64,000 nt of DNA, from NCBI GenBank assembly GCA_046047495.1, contig JBJOHV010000018.1:62001-126000 (forward strand), read 5' to 3'. Within the stretch, counting starts at the first letter, position 1; every line of letters starts with the position of its first letter. Below are positions 55,654 to 64,000 of this stretch, piece after piece. The DNA is from NORP240 sp046047495. GTDB lineage: Bacteria; Pseudomonadota; Gammaproteobacteria; Pseudomonadales; Pseudohongiellaceae. Both the position numbers and the translations under genes were made by a program. The notes below the pieces were generated by a model. It was not told the DNA's origin. It saw only the letters and a program-made list of their open reading frames with translations, and did not search any database.

Positions 55654-56651
55654 AGGGCTGGTTCCTGCTGGGTGATACAGTGGAATGAACCTCCGCCGGT
55701 AAGCAAGGCATTGGAGCGCACGCCCAGGACCTGGCGATCGGGAAACAGTTGCTGCAACAGGGACACCGCCTCTTCGCTGGAAGCGGTACCATAGACAGGC
55801 ACCACCACGGCATGGTTGCCGATGATGAAGTTCATGTGGGACGCCGGCATGACCTCGCCGTCCTCCGACAGCACCCGACCTGGCGAGGGAATCGTGCAAA
55901 CCTGCAGGCCCTGGCTGGCCAGTTCAATGGCAATGCGTTTGTACAAGTCGGCATTGGGATCATCCGCGCCGCTGGCATGCTGGCACACGACCGTATCTGC
56001 CCCGATAAACCGGGCCAGGTTGTCCACATGACCGTCGGTATGATCGTTGAGCAGCCCTTCCTGCAGCCACAATACCCTCTTGCACCCGAGAGATTCCTGC
56101 AGATGGCGCTCCGCCAGTTCCTGGGTCCAGCCGGGATTGCGATTGGGGTTCAACAGGCACTGGCGGGTGGTGAGCACCCAGCCTTCACCATTGTGCTCCA
56201 GCGCGCCACCTTCCAGGATGAATTCATGCTGGATGGCCGGAGTGTCGGCCAGCGCGGCGATCTCATCGCCTATGGCGTCATCATTGGGCAGAGCATATTT
56301 GCCACCCCAGCCGTTATTGCGGAATCTGATAGCGGTAAGCTGCCCGTCCACACCGGCAAATATCGGGCCGGTGTCCCTGACCCAGATGTCCCCAAAGGGG
56401 GCTGACACGATGCGTGCCACCCCGCCGAGGCTTTCGTTGGCGGTGGTCAGCGCTTCAGCGCCACAGGCAATCACCGTGACCGCCTGGCCCGCCGCCAGGG
56501 CGCGCACCATGGCAGCCACCTCAGACCGCGCCTGCTGCAAGTCCTCCTGCCAGAGTTCTACATGGGACGGCCAGGCGGTGAACAGGCGCCGCTGCTCACT
56601 CCATTCTGCCGGGACGCGGATACGGGACACGCGGATGGACCCGTCGGTCAA
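55650..56651 (-). CDS. aguA: Agmatine deiminase
   Basis: A 333-residue guanidino-group deiminase converting agmatine to N-carbamoylputrescine and ammonia. The Cys nucleophile is in GGGSFHCITQQ near the C-terminus; the Asp and His motifs are in DIWVRDTGPIF and LNDHTDGHVDNLARF. It overlaps aguB by 4 bases and the upstream deoxyhypusine-synthase-like gene by 4 bases, so all three are coupled. Agmatine would come from arginine decarboxylation elsewhere; no speA is in the window. Confidence 0.94.
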
Positions 56652-57697
56652 TCGAACAACTTGCCGAAATGGCGGCGCTGACGGTTTTTCCAGTGGCCCC
56701 GATGCCAGGCATCACTGGCCAGCAACGGCAGTACACTGGTGGCTTCGGCAAACACCATCTGCTCGCGGGCGATATCCACCTTGCCCCAGGAGCAGGCTTC
56801 TTTCAGAGTGGAACTGGAACAGGCTCCGTCCCGGGAGTCCGCCACGGTAATCTGCACGGCATATTTGTGCATATCCACTTCCTTGCCGAGGATTTCCGCG
56901 CAAACCACGGTGTCCTGGGTGAAATTCTTGGGCACTCCACCGCCGATCATGAGCAGCCCCGTGGTGCCGGCCTTGATCTTGATGTCCGTCAGTTCGCGGA
57001 AATCCCGGATGGAATCCATGCTCATGTGCTGCCTGGGATTGCGATCCTGATGCACCACCAGGCCGAAACCTGCACTGGAGTCCGTGAAGGCGGGGCAGAA
57101 TATCGGCACATCGTGGCGATAGGCGGCCTCGATCAGGGAATTGTGCTTTTTGGCATTCTGGGTACACCAGCGCCCCATCTCCTTGATGAATTCCCGCGAC
57201 GAATAGGGGCGCGGCTCAAGACCGTCGGCGATCTCCGCGATGGTGTGGTCACAGGCCTGCAACTGCTCCTCGTCGATGAGTGTGTCGTAGATGCGATCGA
57301 TGTAGAGATTGCGCAGCTCCCGGTCATCCATGAAGGCATTGCCGTGGTAGTGCTTGAAGCCCAGGGCCTCGAAGAAATCCATGTCGACGATGGTGGCGCC
57401 GGTGGCCACCACGGCATCCACCATGTTGTATTGCACCAGATCGTGGTACAGCTGCATGCAACCCCCGGCGGAGGTGGAGCCGGCGATGGTGAGAATGATG
57501 CTGCAGGACTCATCCGACAACATTTCGTTGAATATTTCCGTGGCGCTGGCCAGATCGCGGGACGTGAAGGACATCTTGTCCATGGCGGCGATGATGGGGC
57601 GGGCATCGAAGGACGTGATATCGATGTGCTCCACCGTTTTAGTGAGTAATTTCGCCTTGCGGTCATCCGCGGCCTTGGTTTGTGGATGTGACATCAC
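56648..57697 (-). CDS. Deoxyhypusine synthase-like protein in polyamine operon
   Basis: A 349-residue protein of the deoxyhypusine synthase family. The catalytic Lys is kept: KEACSWGKVD with Lys306, matching the SWGK motif of eukaryotic DHS. NAD-binding glycines occur in IAGSTSAGGCMQ and MIGGGVPKNF. Bacteria have no eIF5A to modify, so such proteins must use another acceptor; an aminobutyl transfer to putrescine, giving homospermidine, is the obvious candidate and is supported by coupling to aguA and aguB, which make putrescine. The activity itself is inferred. It is the first gene of the operon. Confidence 0.9.
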   Translation of the reverse strand: MMSHPQTKAADDRKAKLLTKTVEHIDITSFDARPIIAAMDKMSFTSRDLASATEIFNEMLSDESCSIILTIAGSTSAGGCMQLYHDLVQYNMVDAVVATGATIVDMDFFEALGFKHYHGNAFMDDRELRNLYIDRIYDTLIDEEQLQACDHTIAEIADGLEPRPYSSREFIKEMGRWCTQNAKKHNSLIEAAYRHDVPIFCPAFTDSSAGFGLVVHQDRNPRQHMSMDSIRDFRELTDIKIKAGTTGLLMIGGGVPKNFTQDTVVCAEILGKEVDMHKYAVQITVADSRDGACSSSTLKEACSWGKVDIAREQMVFAEATSVLPLLASDAWHRGHWKNRQRRHFGKLFD

Positions 57698-57744
57698 TTA
57701 TCTCCTGTCAGGGTGTCAGTCGCCGTTCCGCGGCAACCGGGGTT

Positions 57745-58785
57745 TCAGAAATTGACCAGTACCTGGCGCCCGCGCACTCTGCCGGCCTTCAGGTCATCCA
57801 GCGCCGCAGTCGCTTCCGCCAGCGGTCGCTCATGAATTTCGATGGGGGCTATTTTGCCATCCCGTACCAGGGCCATCAGCTCGCCCATTTCCGCCAGACT
57901 TCCCACATAACTGCCCTGGATCGTCCGGGCATTCATGGGCAGGAAGGGAATGGGCAGTGTCAACGAACCGCCAAACAGGCCCACCACCACCAGCTTGCCA
58001 CCCTTGCGCAGACAGTTTAGCCCGTAATTCACCGTGCTCTCGGAGCCGACGAAATCCAGCACGGCGTAGGCCCCGCCGGTGTGCTTGCGCAGGGTCCTGG
58101 CGGTCTGCGGATCGCCGGAATTGTAAACCTGCTGGACACCTAAAGCCTGGGCCGCCTGCAACTTGGCGTCATCAATATCCACCACAATGGGTTGCAGCTT
58201 CATGACCGACAGGGCGATCTGGATGGCCATCATGCCCACGCCACCGGCACCCAGCACCACCACATGATCCCCTTCCACCAGCGGCCCCAGCTTCCTGAGG
58301 GCGCTGTAGGCGGTCAGCCCGCTGCAGGCATAGGTGGCCGCAAGGGATTCGGCTACATTACCCTTGTCAAACAAGTATCGACTGTGAGGCACCATTACAA
58401 GATCGGCGAAGCCACCCGGGCGCACGATGCCGAGCGCACGACCCGGCGTACACAGGTGCTCCTCGCCACGCCGGCAGGATGCACATTCACCACACCCGAT
58501 CCAGGGGTACACAACCCGGCGATCGCCGGGCCTGGCATCGGTCACGTCCGGACCGACGGCCACCACCTCGCCGAAAATTTCATGACCGAGGGTCAACCCA
58601 GGCTGGGCCACATCCAGGGTCTTGCCCTGGCCCAGGTCGAACAGGCCGTCGTGGAGATGAATATCGGAATGGCAGACGCCGCAGGCGCGCATCCTGAGCA
58701 GTACTTCCGTGCCGGTGGGTACCGGGTCGGGTCGTTCGACCCTGGACAGCGGCGCGCCGGGCGCGGTGGTCTGGTAGGCGATCAT
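57745..58785 (-). CDS. Zinc-dependent alcohol dehydrogenase family protein
   Basis: A 346-residue medium-chain dehydrogenase. Catalytic zinc ligands are in GVCHSDIHLHDG and TLGHEIFGE, structural-zinc Cys are in CGECASCRRGEEHLC, and the NAD-binding loop is LGAGGVGMMAIQ near residue 175. It oxidises an alcohol; the Arg/His pattern resembles enzymes acting on cyclic or CoA-linked hydroxyls, but that is weak. It lies between the polyamine operon and the FadB-like gene, on the same strand and 22 bp from the latter, which may link it to acyl-CoA degradation. Confidence 0.9.
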   Translation of the reverse strand: MIAYQTTAPGAPLSRVERPDPVPTGTEVLLRMRACGVCHSDIHLHDGLFDLGQGKTLDVAQPGLTLGHEIFGEVVAVGPDVTDARPGDRRVVYPWIGCGECASCRRGEEHLCTPGRALGIVRPGGFADLVMVPHSRYLFDKGNVAESLAATYACSGLTAYSALRKLGPLVEGDHVVVLGAGGVGMMAIQIALSVMKLQPIVVDIDDAKLQAAQALGVQQVYNSGDPQTARTLRKHTGGAYAVLDFVGSESTVNYGLNCLRKGGKLVVVGLFGGSLTLPIPFLPMNARTIQGSYVGSLAEMGELMALVRDGKIAPIEIHERPLAEATAALDDLKAGRVRGRQVLVNF

Positions 58786-58807
58786 GTCTGCGGTTGCTCC
58801 ATCATGG

Positions 58808-60916
58808 TCAGGAATTGTCCCGGGCCCAGTCGGCGAAGGTTTTGCCCTCCTCGGCCAGTTTCTTCAACAGTGGAGCAGGCTTCCAGTATTGTTCACCGTA
58901 GAGGTCGCGGAATTCGCAGATGCGTTCGTAGATCTTGCGCAGCCCGATCTGGTCCGCATAGTACATGGGGCCACCCTTTGCGGCCGGAAACGCATAGCCA
59001 TACACATACACCACATCGATATCGCTGGGGCGCTGGGCAATGCCTTCCTCGAGAATGAGAGCGCCTTCGTTGATCAGGGGATAGAAGCAGCGTTGGAGAA
59101 TTTCCTCGTCCGTAAACTGACGTTGTTCGATGCCGAGTTTCTGTGCTTCCGATCGAATCAGCGCCTCAACTTCGGGATCGGCGATCCTGGCACGAGTCGA
59201 TGGATCGTATTTGTAAAAGCCGGCACCGCTCTTCTGGCCCAGACGACCCATTTCCACCAGCAGATCGGGAATGCGATAGCCCTTGGGATCCTTGGGCAGT
59301 TCATCCTTGCGGGCCTGACGTGCCTTGTATCCCACATCCAGCCCGGCAAGGTCGCTCATGGCGATCACGCCCATGGCCATGCCGAAGGACTCCAGCGCAC
59401 CGTCCACCTGGGAGGGTGTGCAGCCGTCCATCAGCAGCATCTGGGCTTCGCGGCCGTAACCGGACAACATGCGGTTGCCGATGAAGCCATAACACACATT
59501 GGACATGACGCAGACCTTGCCTATCTTCTTGCCGATCTGCATGGCCGTGGCCAGTGCATCGTCTGCCGTCTTGGCGCCACGTACCACTTCCAGCAGCTTC
59601 ATCACGTTGGCGGGGCTGAAAAAATGCATGCCCAGTACATCCTGGGGCCGCCGGGTGGCGGTGGCGATGTCATCGATGTTCTGATAGGACGTATTGGAGG
59701 CCAGGATGGCGCCTGGTTTGCAGACCGCATCCAGTTTGGCGAACACCTCCTTCTTGATGTCCGGATTCTCGAACACTGCCTCGATGACCAGATCCACGTC
59801 CTGCAGGTCCTCGTAGCGGGTGGTGCCGGTGATCAGAGCCAGACGCAGCTCCATTTCCGTGGCATCCATCTTGCCCTTCTGCACGGTGATGGAATAGTTC
59901 TTCCTGATGATGGACATGCCACGCTGCATGGCCTCGTCGTTGATCTCCAGCAGGATCACCGGGATGCCCACATTGGCGAAGCACATGGCGATGCCTCCAC
60001 CCATGGTGCCGCCGCCGATGATGGCCACGGATTTGACGTCGCGCACGGGCGTATCCTTGGGCATGTTTTTGATCTTGGCTGCTTCCCGCTCGGCGAAGAA
60101 AATGTGCCGCATGGCCCGCGATTCCGGCGAGCTAACCAGTTCCGCGAATAACTCCCGTTCTCTGGCCAGCCCCTTGTCCATGGGCAGGGTGACGGCGGCT
60201 TCCACGCAGGACACGATGCGGTCCGGTGCGATCTGGCCGCGGGCGCGCCTGGCCAGCTGCTTGCGATAATTTTCGAAAAACCCCGGCTCGACGGATGACG
60301 GATCGATATTGATGTCTCGAATACGCTTGAGCGGGGCGCCGGAATCGATCAGGTCGCCGACATAGCGCAGGGCGCCGGCCTTGAGATCGCTGTCCGTGAT
60401 GATCTCGTCGATCAGCCCCATGTCGCTGGCCTCCGTGGCCAATACGGGATTGCCACTGGTGATCATGTCCAGGGCGGCGCTGACACCGGCCACCCGGGGC
60501 ACACGCTGGGTGCCGCCGGCACCGGGCAGCAGACCCAGTTTGACCTCCGGCAGGCCCACCTTGGCGGACGCCAGGGCACACCGGTAGTGACAGGCAAGGG
60601 CGGTTTCGAATCCGCCGCCGAGGGCGGTGCCATGAATGGCGGCCACCACCAGCTTGCGGGAATTTTCCATGGCGGCCAGGACTTCCGGCAGGGACGGATC
60701 CTGGGGTGGCTTGCCGAATTCGGTGATATCGGCACCGGCGATGAAGGTACGCCCGTCACAGATGATCAGGATGGCTTCGCTGGCATCGCCCTGGGCGGTC
60801 TGCAGACCTTCCTTGAGGCCTTGCCTTACCGGTTGGGACAATGCGTTGACCGGCGGGTTGTTCACGGTGATGACACCGACATTCCCCACCAGTTCATAGG
60901 AAACTGCGTTGGACAT
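58808..60916 (-). CDS. FadB/FadJ-type bifunctional enoyl-CoA hydratase / 3-hydroxyacyl-CoA dehydrogenase
   Basis: A 702-residue fusion protein. The N-terminal crotonase domain (about 1-200) keeps both catalytic Glu residues, in GGGFETALACHYR and LPEVKLGLLPGAGG. The NAD-binding dehydrogenase domain starts near residue 295 with VAIIGGGTMGGGIAMCF, and the C-terminal dehydrogenase domain follows. It hydrates enoyl-CoA and oxidises the 3-hydroxy product in beta-oxidation. The thiolase encoded next to it on the same strand completes the cycle. The short crotonase domain suggests a subtype different from the fadB of the main pathway. Confidence 0.93.
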   Translation of the reverse strand: MSNAVSYELVGNVGVITVNNPPVNALSQPVRQGLKEGLQTAQGDASEAILIICDGRTFIAGADITEFGKPPQDPSLPEVLAAMENSRKLVVAAIHGTALGGGFETALACHYRCALASAKVGLPEVKLGLLPGAGGTQRVPRVAGVSAALDMITSGNPVLATEASDMGLIDEIITDSDLKAGALRYVGDLIDSGAPLKRIRDINIDPSSVEPGFFENYRKQLARRARGQIAPDRIVSCVEAAVTLPMDKGLARERELFAELVSSPESRAMRHIFFAEREAAKIKNMPKDTPVRDVKSVAIIGGGTMGGGIAMCFANVGIPVILLEINDEAMQRGMSIIRKNYSITVQKGKMDATEMELRLALITGTTRYEDLQDVDLVIEAVFENPDIKKEVFAKLDAVCKPGAILASNTSYQNIDDIATATRRPQDVLGMHFFSPANVMKLLEVVRGAKTADDALATAMQIGKKIGKVCVMSNVCYGFIGNRMLSGYGREAQMLLMDGCTPSQVDGALESFGMAMGVIAMSDLAGLDVGYKARQARKDELPKDPKGYRIPDLLVEMGRLGQKSGAGFYKYDPSTRARIADPEVEALIRSEAQKLGIEQRQFTDEEILQRCFYPLINEGALILEEGIAQRPSDIDVVYVYGYAFPAAKGGPMYYADQIGLRKIYERICEFRDLYGEQYWKPAPLLKKLAEEGKTFADWARDNS

Positions 60917-60962
60917 TGGCTAGGCCCTCTCCTCGGTTTTGATTCTGATTTTCATCCAGCGT

Positions 60963-62183
60963 CTAATCCAGTCGTTCAATTATTGCCGCCACGCCCTGGC
61001 CGATACCGATGCACAGGCTGGCGAGCCCGTAGCGACCACCGCTGCGCTCCAACTGGCGCAGCACCGTCAGGGCGATACGGGCACCGGACGCGCCCAGGGG
61101 ATGACCGACGGCGATGGCGCCACCGTTGGGGTTGACCCTGGAGTCGGCAAAATCCAGCTCCAGCATGTGCAGACATCCCAGCACCTGGGTGGCAAACGCC
61201 TCATTGATTTCGATCACATCCAGGTCCCTGAGGGTGAGGCCGGCTCGTGCCAGCGCCTTGCGTGCGGCGAAGACCGGACCCAGCCCCATGACCCGTGGGG
61301 CCACCCCCGCCACGGCGCCGGTCAGGATGCGCGCCCTGGGTCTGGCGCCAAAACGTTCGCCGACCTGGCGATCACCCAGAATCAGGGCAGCCGCACCATC
61401 ATTGATGCCGGAGGCATTGCCGGCGGTCACCACTCCCCCCTCGAACAAGGGGCGCAGCCCCGCCAGGGCTTCCGCACTGGTGCCCGGTCGGGGGTGCTCG
61501 TCGGCATCCACCACCAGGGGCGGCGCCTTGCGGCCCTGGGGCACGCTGACGGGAATGATCTCGCCCTGGAAGAATCCAGCCTGGCGCGCGGCTTCGTATT
61601 TGGCCTGGGAGGCAGCGGCAAAACGGTCGCTGTCGGCCCGTGAGATGCCCAGGTCACGGGCGATGTTGTCCGCGGTCTGGGGCATGGTGTCATCCCCAAA
61701 GCCCTTGGAGATCAGGGGATTGGTGAAGCGGGCTCCCAGTGTGCTGTCGGCGATCTGCTGACCGCGGTCGAAGGCCGTATGGGCCTTGGAGACAATGAGG
61801 GGAGCGCGGCTCATGGACTCCACACCGCCGGCGATGAACAACTGTCCCTCGCCGCATTTTACGGCTCGGGAGGCATCCAGCATGGCGGCCAGTCCCGATC
61901 CGCACAGACGATTGACGGTGACCCCCGCCACGCTGTCCGGCAGACCCGCCAGCAAGGCCGCGAAGCGTGCCACGTTGCGGCAGTCCTCTCCGGCCTGATT
62001 GGTATTGCCGATCACCACGTCTTCGTAATTGTCTGTGGTGAAGGGATTGCGCTGAACCACTTCCCGGATGACATGGGCCAGCAGGTCATCGGGACGCAGG
62101 GCCGACAATGCGCCTGCGTGACGGCCAAATGCTGAGCGGCCACCGTCGTAGATAAATACTTCGGTCTGATTGTTGGTGGGCAT
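60963..62183 (-). CDS. Acetyl-CoA C-acyltransferase (thiolase)
   Basis: About 406 residues, PcaF/FadA-like. Catalytic Cys is in NRLCGSGLAAM, His in GGAIAVGHPLGASGA and Cys in ASLCIGIGQG, all present. The frame is open to 62240, but the Met at 62183 (MPTNNQTEVFIYDGGRS) fits the usual start. It is upstream of the FadB-like gene with a 46-bp gap, same strand, so these two cover hydration, dehydrogenation and thiolysis of one acyl-CoA chain. The divergent acyl-CoA dehydrogenase probably supplies the first step. Confidence 0.93.
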   Translation of the reverse strand: MPTNNQTEVFIYDGGRSAFGRHAGALSALRPDDLLAHVIREVVQRNPFTTDNYEDVVIGNTNQAGEDCRNVARFAALLAGLPDSVAGVTVNRLCGSGLAAMLDASRAVKCGEGQLFIAGGVESMSRAPLIVSKAHTAFDRGQQIADSTLGARFTNPLISKGFGDDTMPQTADNIARDLGISRADSDRFAAASQAKYEAARQAGFFQGEIIPVSVPQGRKAPPLVVDADEHPRPGTSAEALAGLRPLFEGGVVTAGNASGINDGAAALILGDRQVGERFGARPRARILTGAVAGVAPRVMGLGPVFAARKALARAGLTLRDLDVIEINEAFATQVLGCLHMLELDFADSRVNPNGGAIAVGHPLGASGARIALTVLRQLERSGGRYGLASLCIGIGQGVAAIIERLD

Positions 62184-62371
62184 CGGATGCTCTGACAGGT
62201 TGGTGAGGCCCCGGCTGCGCTTGACGTCCTGCCGGGGCAAAAAGGTGGTCAGTCTAGCACAGGGCTCCCACCGGTGGAATTAAGCCCGGGCCCAGTAAAT
62301 ACGCGAGGTCTGTGGGTCAAGTCGAGCCAGTGTGCTAAGTTACGCCAAGCGCGGCCCAGGAGCAGGACAGG

Positions 62372-63520
62372 ATGATCAGAGACCAGGAAACCTTGAACCA
62401 ACTCATCGATATGGTGGAGCGGTTCGTACGTGAACGCCTGATTCCCAGCGAGTCCCGGGTGGCGGAGGAATACCGGGTGCCGGACGAGATCATCGAGGAG
62501 ATGAAAGCCCTGGGCCTGTTCGGCATGACCATTCCCGAGGAATACGGTGGCCTGGGGCTCACCATGGAAGAGGAAATCTACCTGGCCATGACCCTGGGCC
62601 AGACCTCACCGGCCTTCCGCTCCATCATGGGCACCAACAACGGCATCGGTTCTGCCGCCGTGGTGTTCGACGGCACCGAGGAGCAGAAGCAGAAATTCCT
62701 GCCGAAGTATGCCAGCGGCGAGTGGATCGGCTGCTTCTGCCTCACCGAGCCGGATGTGGGTTCCGACGCCGCCGCCCTGAAGACCACGGCGCGACGCGAA
62801 GGGGACCATTACCTCATCAACGGCACCAAGCGCTATATCACCAATGGCCCGGTAGCCGACACCTTCAACGTCATGGCCCGCACCAACCCCGACATCAAGG
62901 GCGCGCGGGGGATTTCCGCCTTCATCGTCGAAAAGGGCACGCCCGGCATCACCCTCGGTCCGGTGGACCGGAAGATGGGCCAGGCCGGCTCCCTCACCTG
63001 TGATGTGATCTTCGAGGATTGCCCGGTGCCGGCGGAAAACCTCATCGGCAAGGAAGGCGAGGGATTCATCACCGCCATGAAGGTGCTGGATCGCGGGCGT
63101 CTGCATATTTCCGGGGTCAGTGTGGGGGTGGCGGAACGGCTGATCCAGGACGCCCTCCTGTTCGCGATCAATCGCAAACAGTTTGGCCAGCCGATTGCCG
63201 AGCACCAGCTGATCCAGGCCATGCTGGCGGATTCCAAGACCGAGGCCTATGCGGCCCGTTGCATGGTGCTGGAAACCGCCCGCAAACGGGATCTTGGGGA
63301 GAACGTCAGCACCGAGTCATCGGCCTGCAAGCTGTTCGCCACGGAGATGGTGGGGCGGGTGGCTGACAGGGCCGTACAGATTCATGGCGGGGCGGGCTAC
63401 ATCAGCGAGTATGCCGTGGAGCGCTTCTACCGGGATGTGCGGTTGTTCCGTCTGTACGAAGGCACCAGCCAGATTCAGCAGCTCATCATTGCCCGCAACA
63501 TGATCCGCGAGGCTTCCTAG
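62372..63520 (+). CDS. Acyl-CoA dehydrogenase
   Basis: A 382-residue canonical FAD acyl-CoA dehydrogenase. FAD/substrate motifs are CLTEPDVGSDAAALKTTA near residue 128 and RYITNGP near 153. IHGGAGYISEYAVERFYRD is followed by LYEGTSQIQQLIIARN, whose Glu is the catalytic base. An AGGAGCAGGACAGG segment precedes the ATG. It is divergent from the thiolase-FadB pair across 188 bp and probably works with them. Confidence 0.94.
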   Translation: MIRDQETLNQLIDMVERFVRERLIPSESRVAEEYRVPDEIIEEMKALGLFGMTIPEEYGGLGLTMEEEIYLAMTLGQTSPAFRSIMGTNNGIGSAAVVFDGTEEQKQKFLPKYASGEWIGCFCLTEPDVGSDAAALKTTARREGDHYLINGTKRYITNGPVADTFNVMARTNPDIKGARGISAFIVEKGTPGITLGPVDRKMGQAGSLTCDVIFEDCPVPAENLIGKEGEGFITAMKVLDRGRLHISGVSVGVAERLIQDALLFAINRKQFGQPIAEHQLIQAMLADSKTEAYAARCMVLETARKRDLGENVSTESSACKLFATEMVGRVADRAVQIHGGAGYISEYAVERFYRDVRLFRLYEGTSQIQQLIIARNMIREAS

Positions 63521-63552
63521 TCACGACCGGGCCAGCATCAACCTGAGGCCGC

Positions 63553-64000
63553 TCAATAGTCGTGGGCGCGGTAGAAGCCCTGGGTAGGGATTTCCGGCTT
63601 GTACTGCTGGTGACAGCCGTCGCAACTGGCCGCCAGTATTTCCCCGGCGTTGCGTACCGACAGCAGATCCTGGTTGCGGGCTCCCTGCAATGCCAGCAGG
63701 GAGGCTTCATTGAACTGCCTCACATACTCCCGCCAATCCGACTGGGCGATCCAGGTGGCATCGTTCTCGCCGGCACCGCCCATGGTGATGGCGCTGGTGG
63801 CGGACACCAGCTGAATGGCGTGATGCTCCAGCTCCTGCCAGGTATTGGCCAATAAGGTCTGATCGGGATTGGCGCCGATGTCGAAAACGAACCGGGCGGC
63901 ATGGTCGATCTGACCCACCATGATCTCGTTGATACTCACATCCGGCACGAACGGGACGTTGACCGCCGGGCGGGACTCCACCGTGGTTTCCACCGGGCCG
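63553..64000 (-). CDS. C-terminal part of a cytochrome c-type heme protein, truncated at window end
   Basis: Open to the right edge: 146 residues with no in-frame stop upstream, so the N-terminus with its export signal is missing. The heme site is CDGCHQQY near the C-terminus, the CxxCH motif placed as in cytochrome c' / class II four-helix cytochromes. The rest is helical with Ala-rich stretches. It converges on the acyl-CoA dehydrogenase gene, 32 bp apart. Confidence 0.82.
   Translation of the reverse strand, partial: GPVETTVESRPAVNVPFVPDVSINEIMVGQIDHAARFVFDIGANPDQTLLANTWQELEHHAIQLVSATSAITMGGAGENDATWIAQSDWREYVRQFNEASLLALQGARNQDLLSVRNAGEILAASCDGCHQQYKPEIPTQGFYRAHDY

Noticed and set aside
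58784..60151. A 455-residue plus-strand ORF
   Set aside because: It lies antisense to the FadB-like gene, has His/Gly-rich composition typical of a high-GC shadow frame, and matches no family.

Overview
This 64 kb window is bacterial chromosome from an aerobic gammaproteobacterium, with gene density near 95% and GC judged by eye in the high fifties. OxyR divergent from Dps, the CbpA/CbpM pair, MacAB-like efflux, ArfB, Hsp33 and a TonB-dependent receptor support that placement. Several acyl-CoA dehydrogenases, thiolases and a FadB-type protein suggest an oligotrophic, probably marine, lipid or acid degrader. I cannot name the genus. There is no phage, insertion sequence, CRISPR array or rRNA operon, and no stretch over 300 bases lacks a gene.

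Left part (1-12.6 kb): a truncated M48 protease with LemA, an SDR enzyme, then a long plus-strand run of lactate permease, TPR protein, SelB, SLC13 permease, CHAD protein and a QEGLA/HExxxH protein. At 12.6-19.1 kb lies the Anbu cluster: transglutaminase-DUF2126, ATP-grasp, alpha-E and Anbu. At 19.2-20.9 kb are dps, oxyR and selC, the tRNA for selenocysteine. The middle (21-36.7 kb) carries DUF547, a FabH-like enzyme, a MATE transporter, cbpA-cbpM, a three-gene MacAB-like exporter, class I aldolase, OsmC, a secreted methyltransferase, a TonB-dependent receptor and MtfA.

At 36.8-38.8 kb is the most distinctive locus. A thioredoxin-fused protein precedes a gene whose in-frame TGA at 38564-38566 is followed by GSC, so it reads as a UGSC-family selenoprotein. 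A SECIS-like hairpin starts right after the TGA. With selB and selC, the window holds most of the decoding machinery and a client; selA and selD are not here. A 112-bp palindromic element lies between this locus and a thiolase.

Right part (39-64 kb): thiolase, alanine dehydrogenase, arfB, a complete Liv-type ABC transporter (its LivF has Arg in place of the Walker A Lys), S1/P1 nuclease, Hsp33, and a fused anthranilate synthase TrpE(G). TrpE(G) is preceded by a 20-codon leader peptide with tandem Trp codons and an intrinsic terminator, a transcription attenuator. Next come DUF2237, a pair of acyl-CoA dehydrogenases, an AguB-AguA-deoxyhypusine-synthase-like polyamine operon, a zinc alcohol dehydrogenase, a FadB-like protein with a thiolase, another acyl-CoA dehydrogenase, and a cytochrome cut by the window end.
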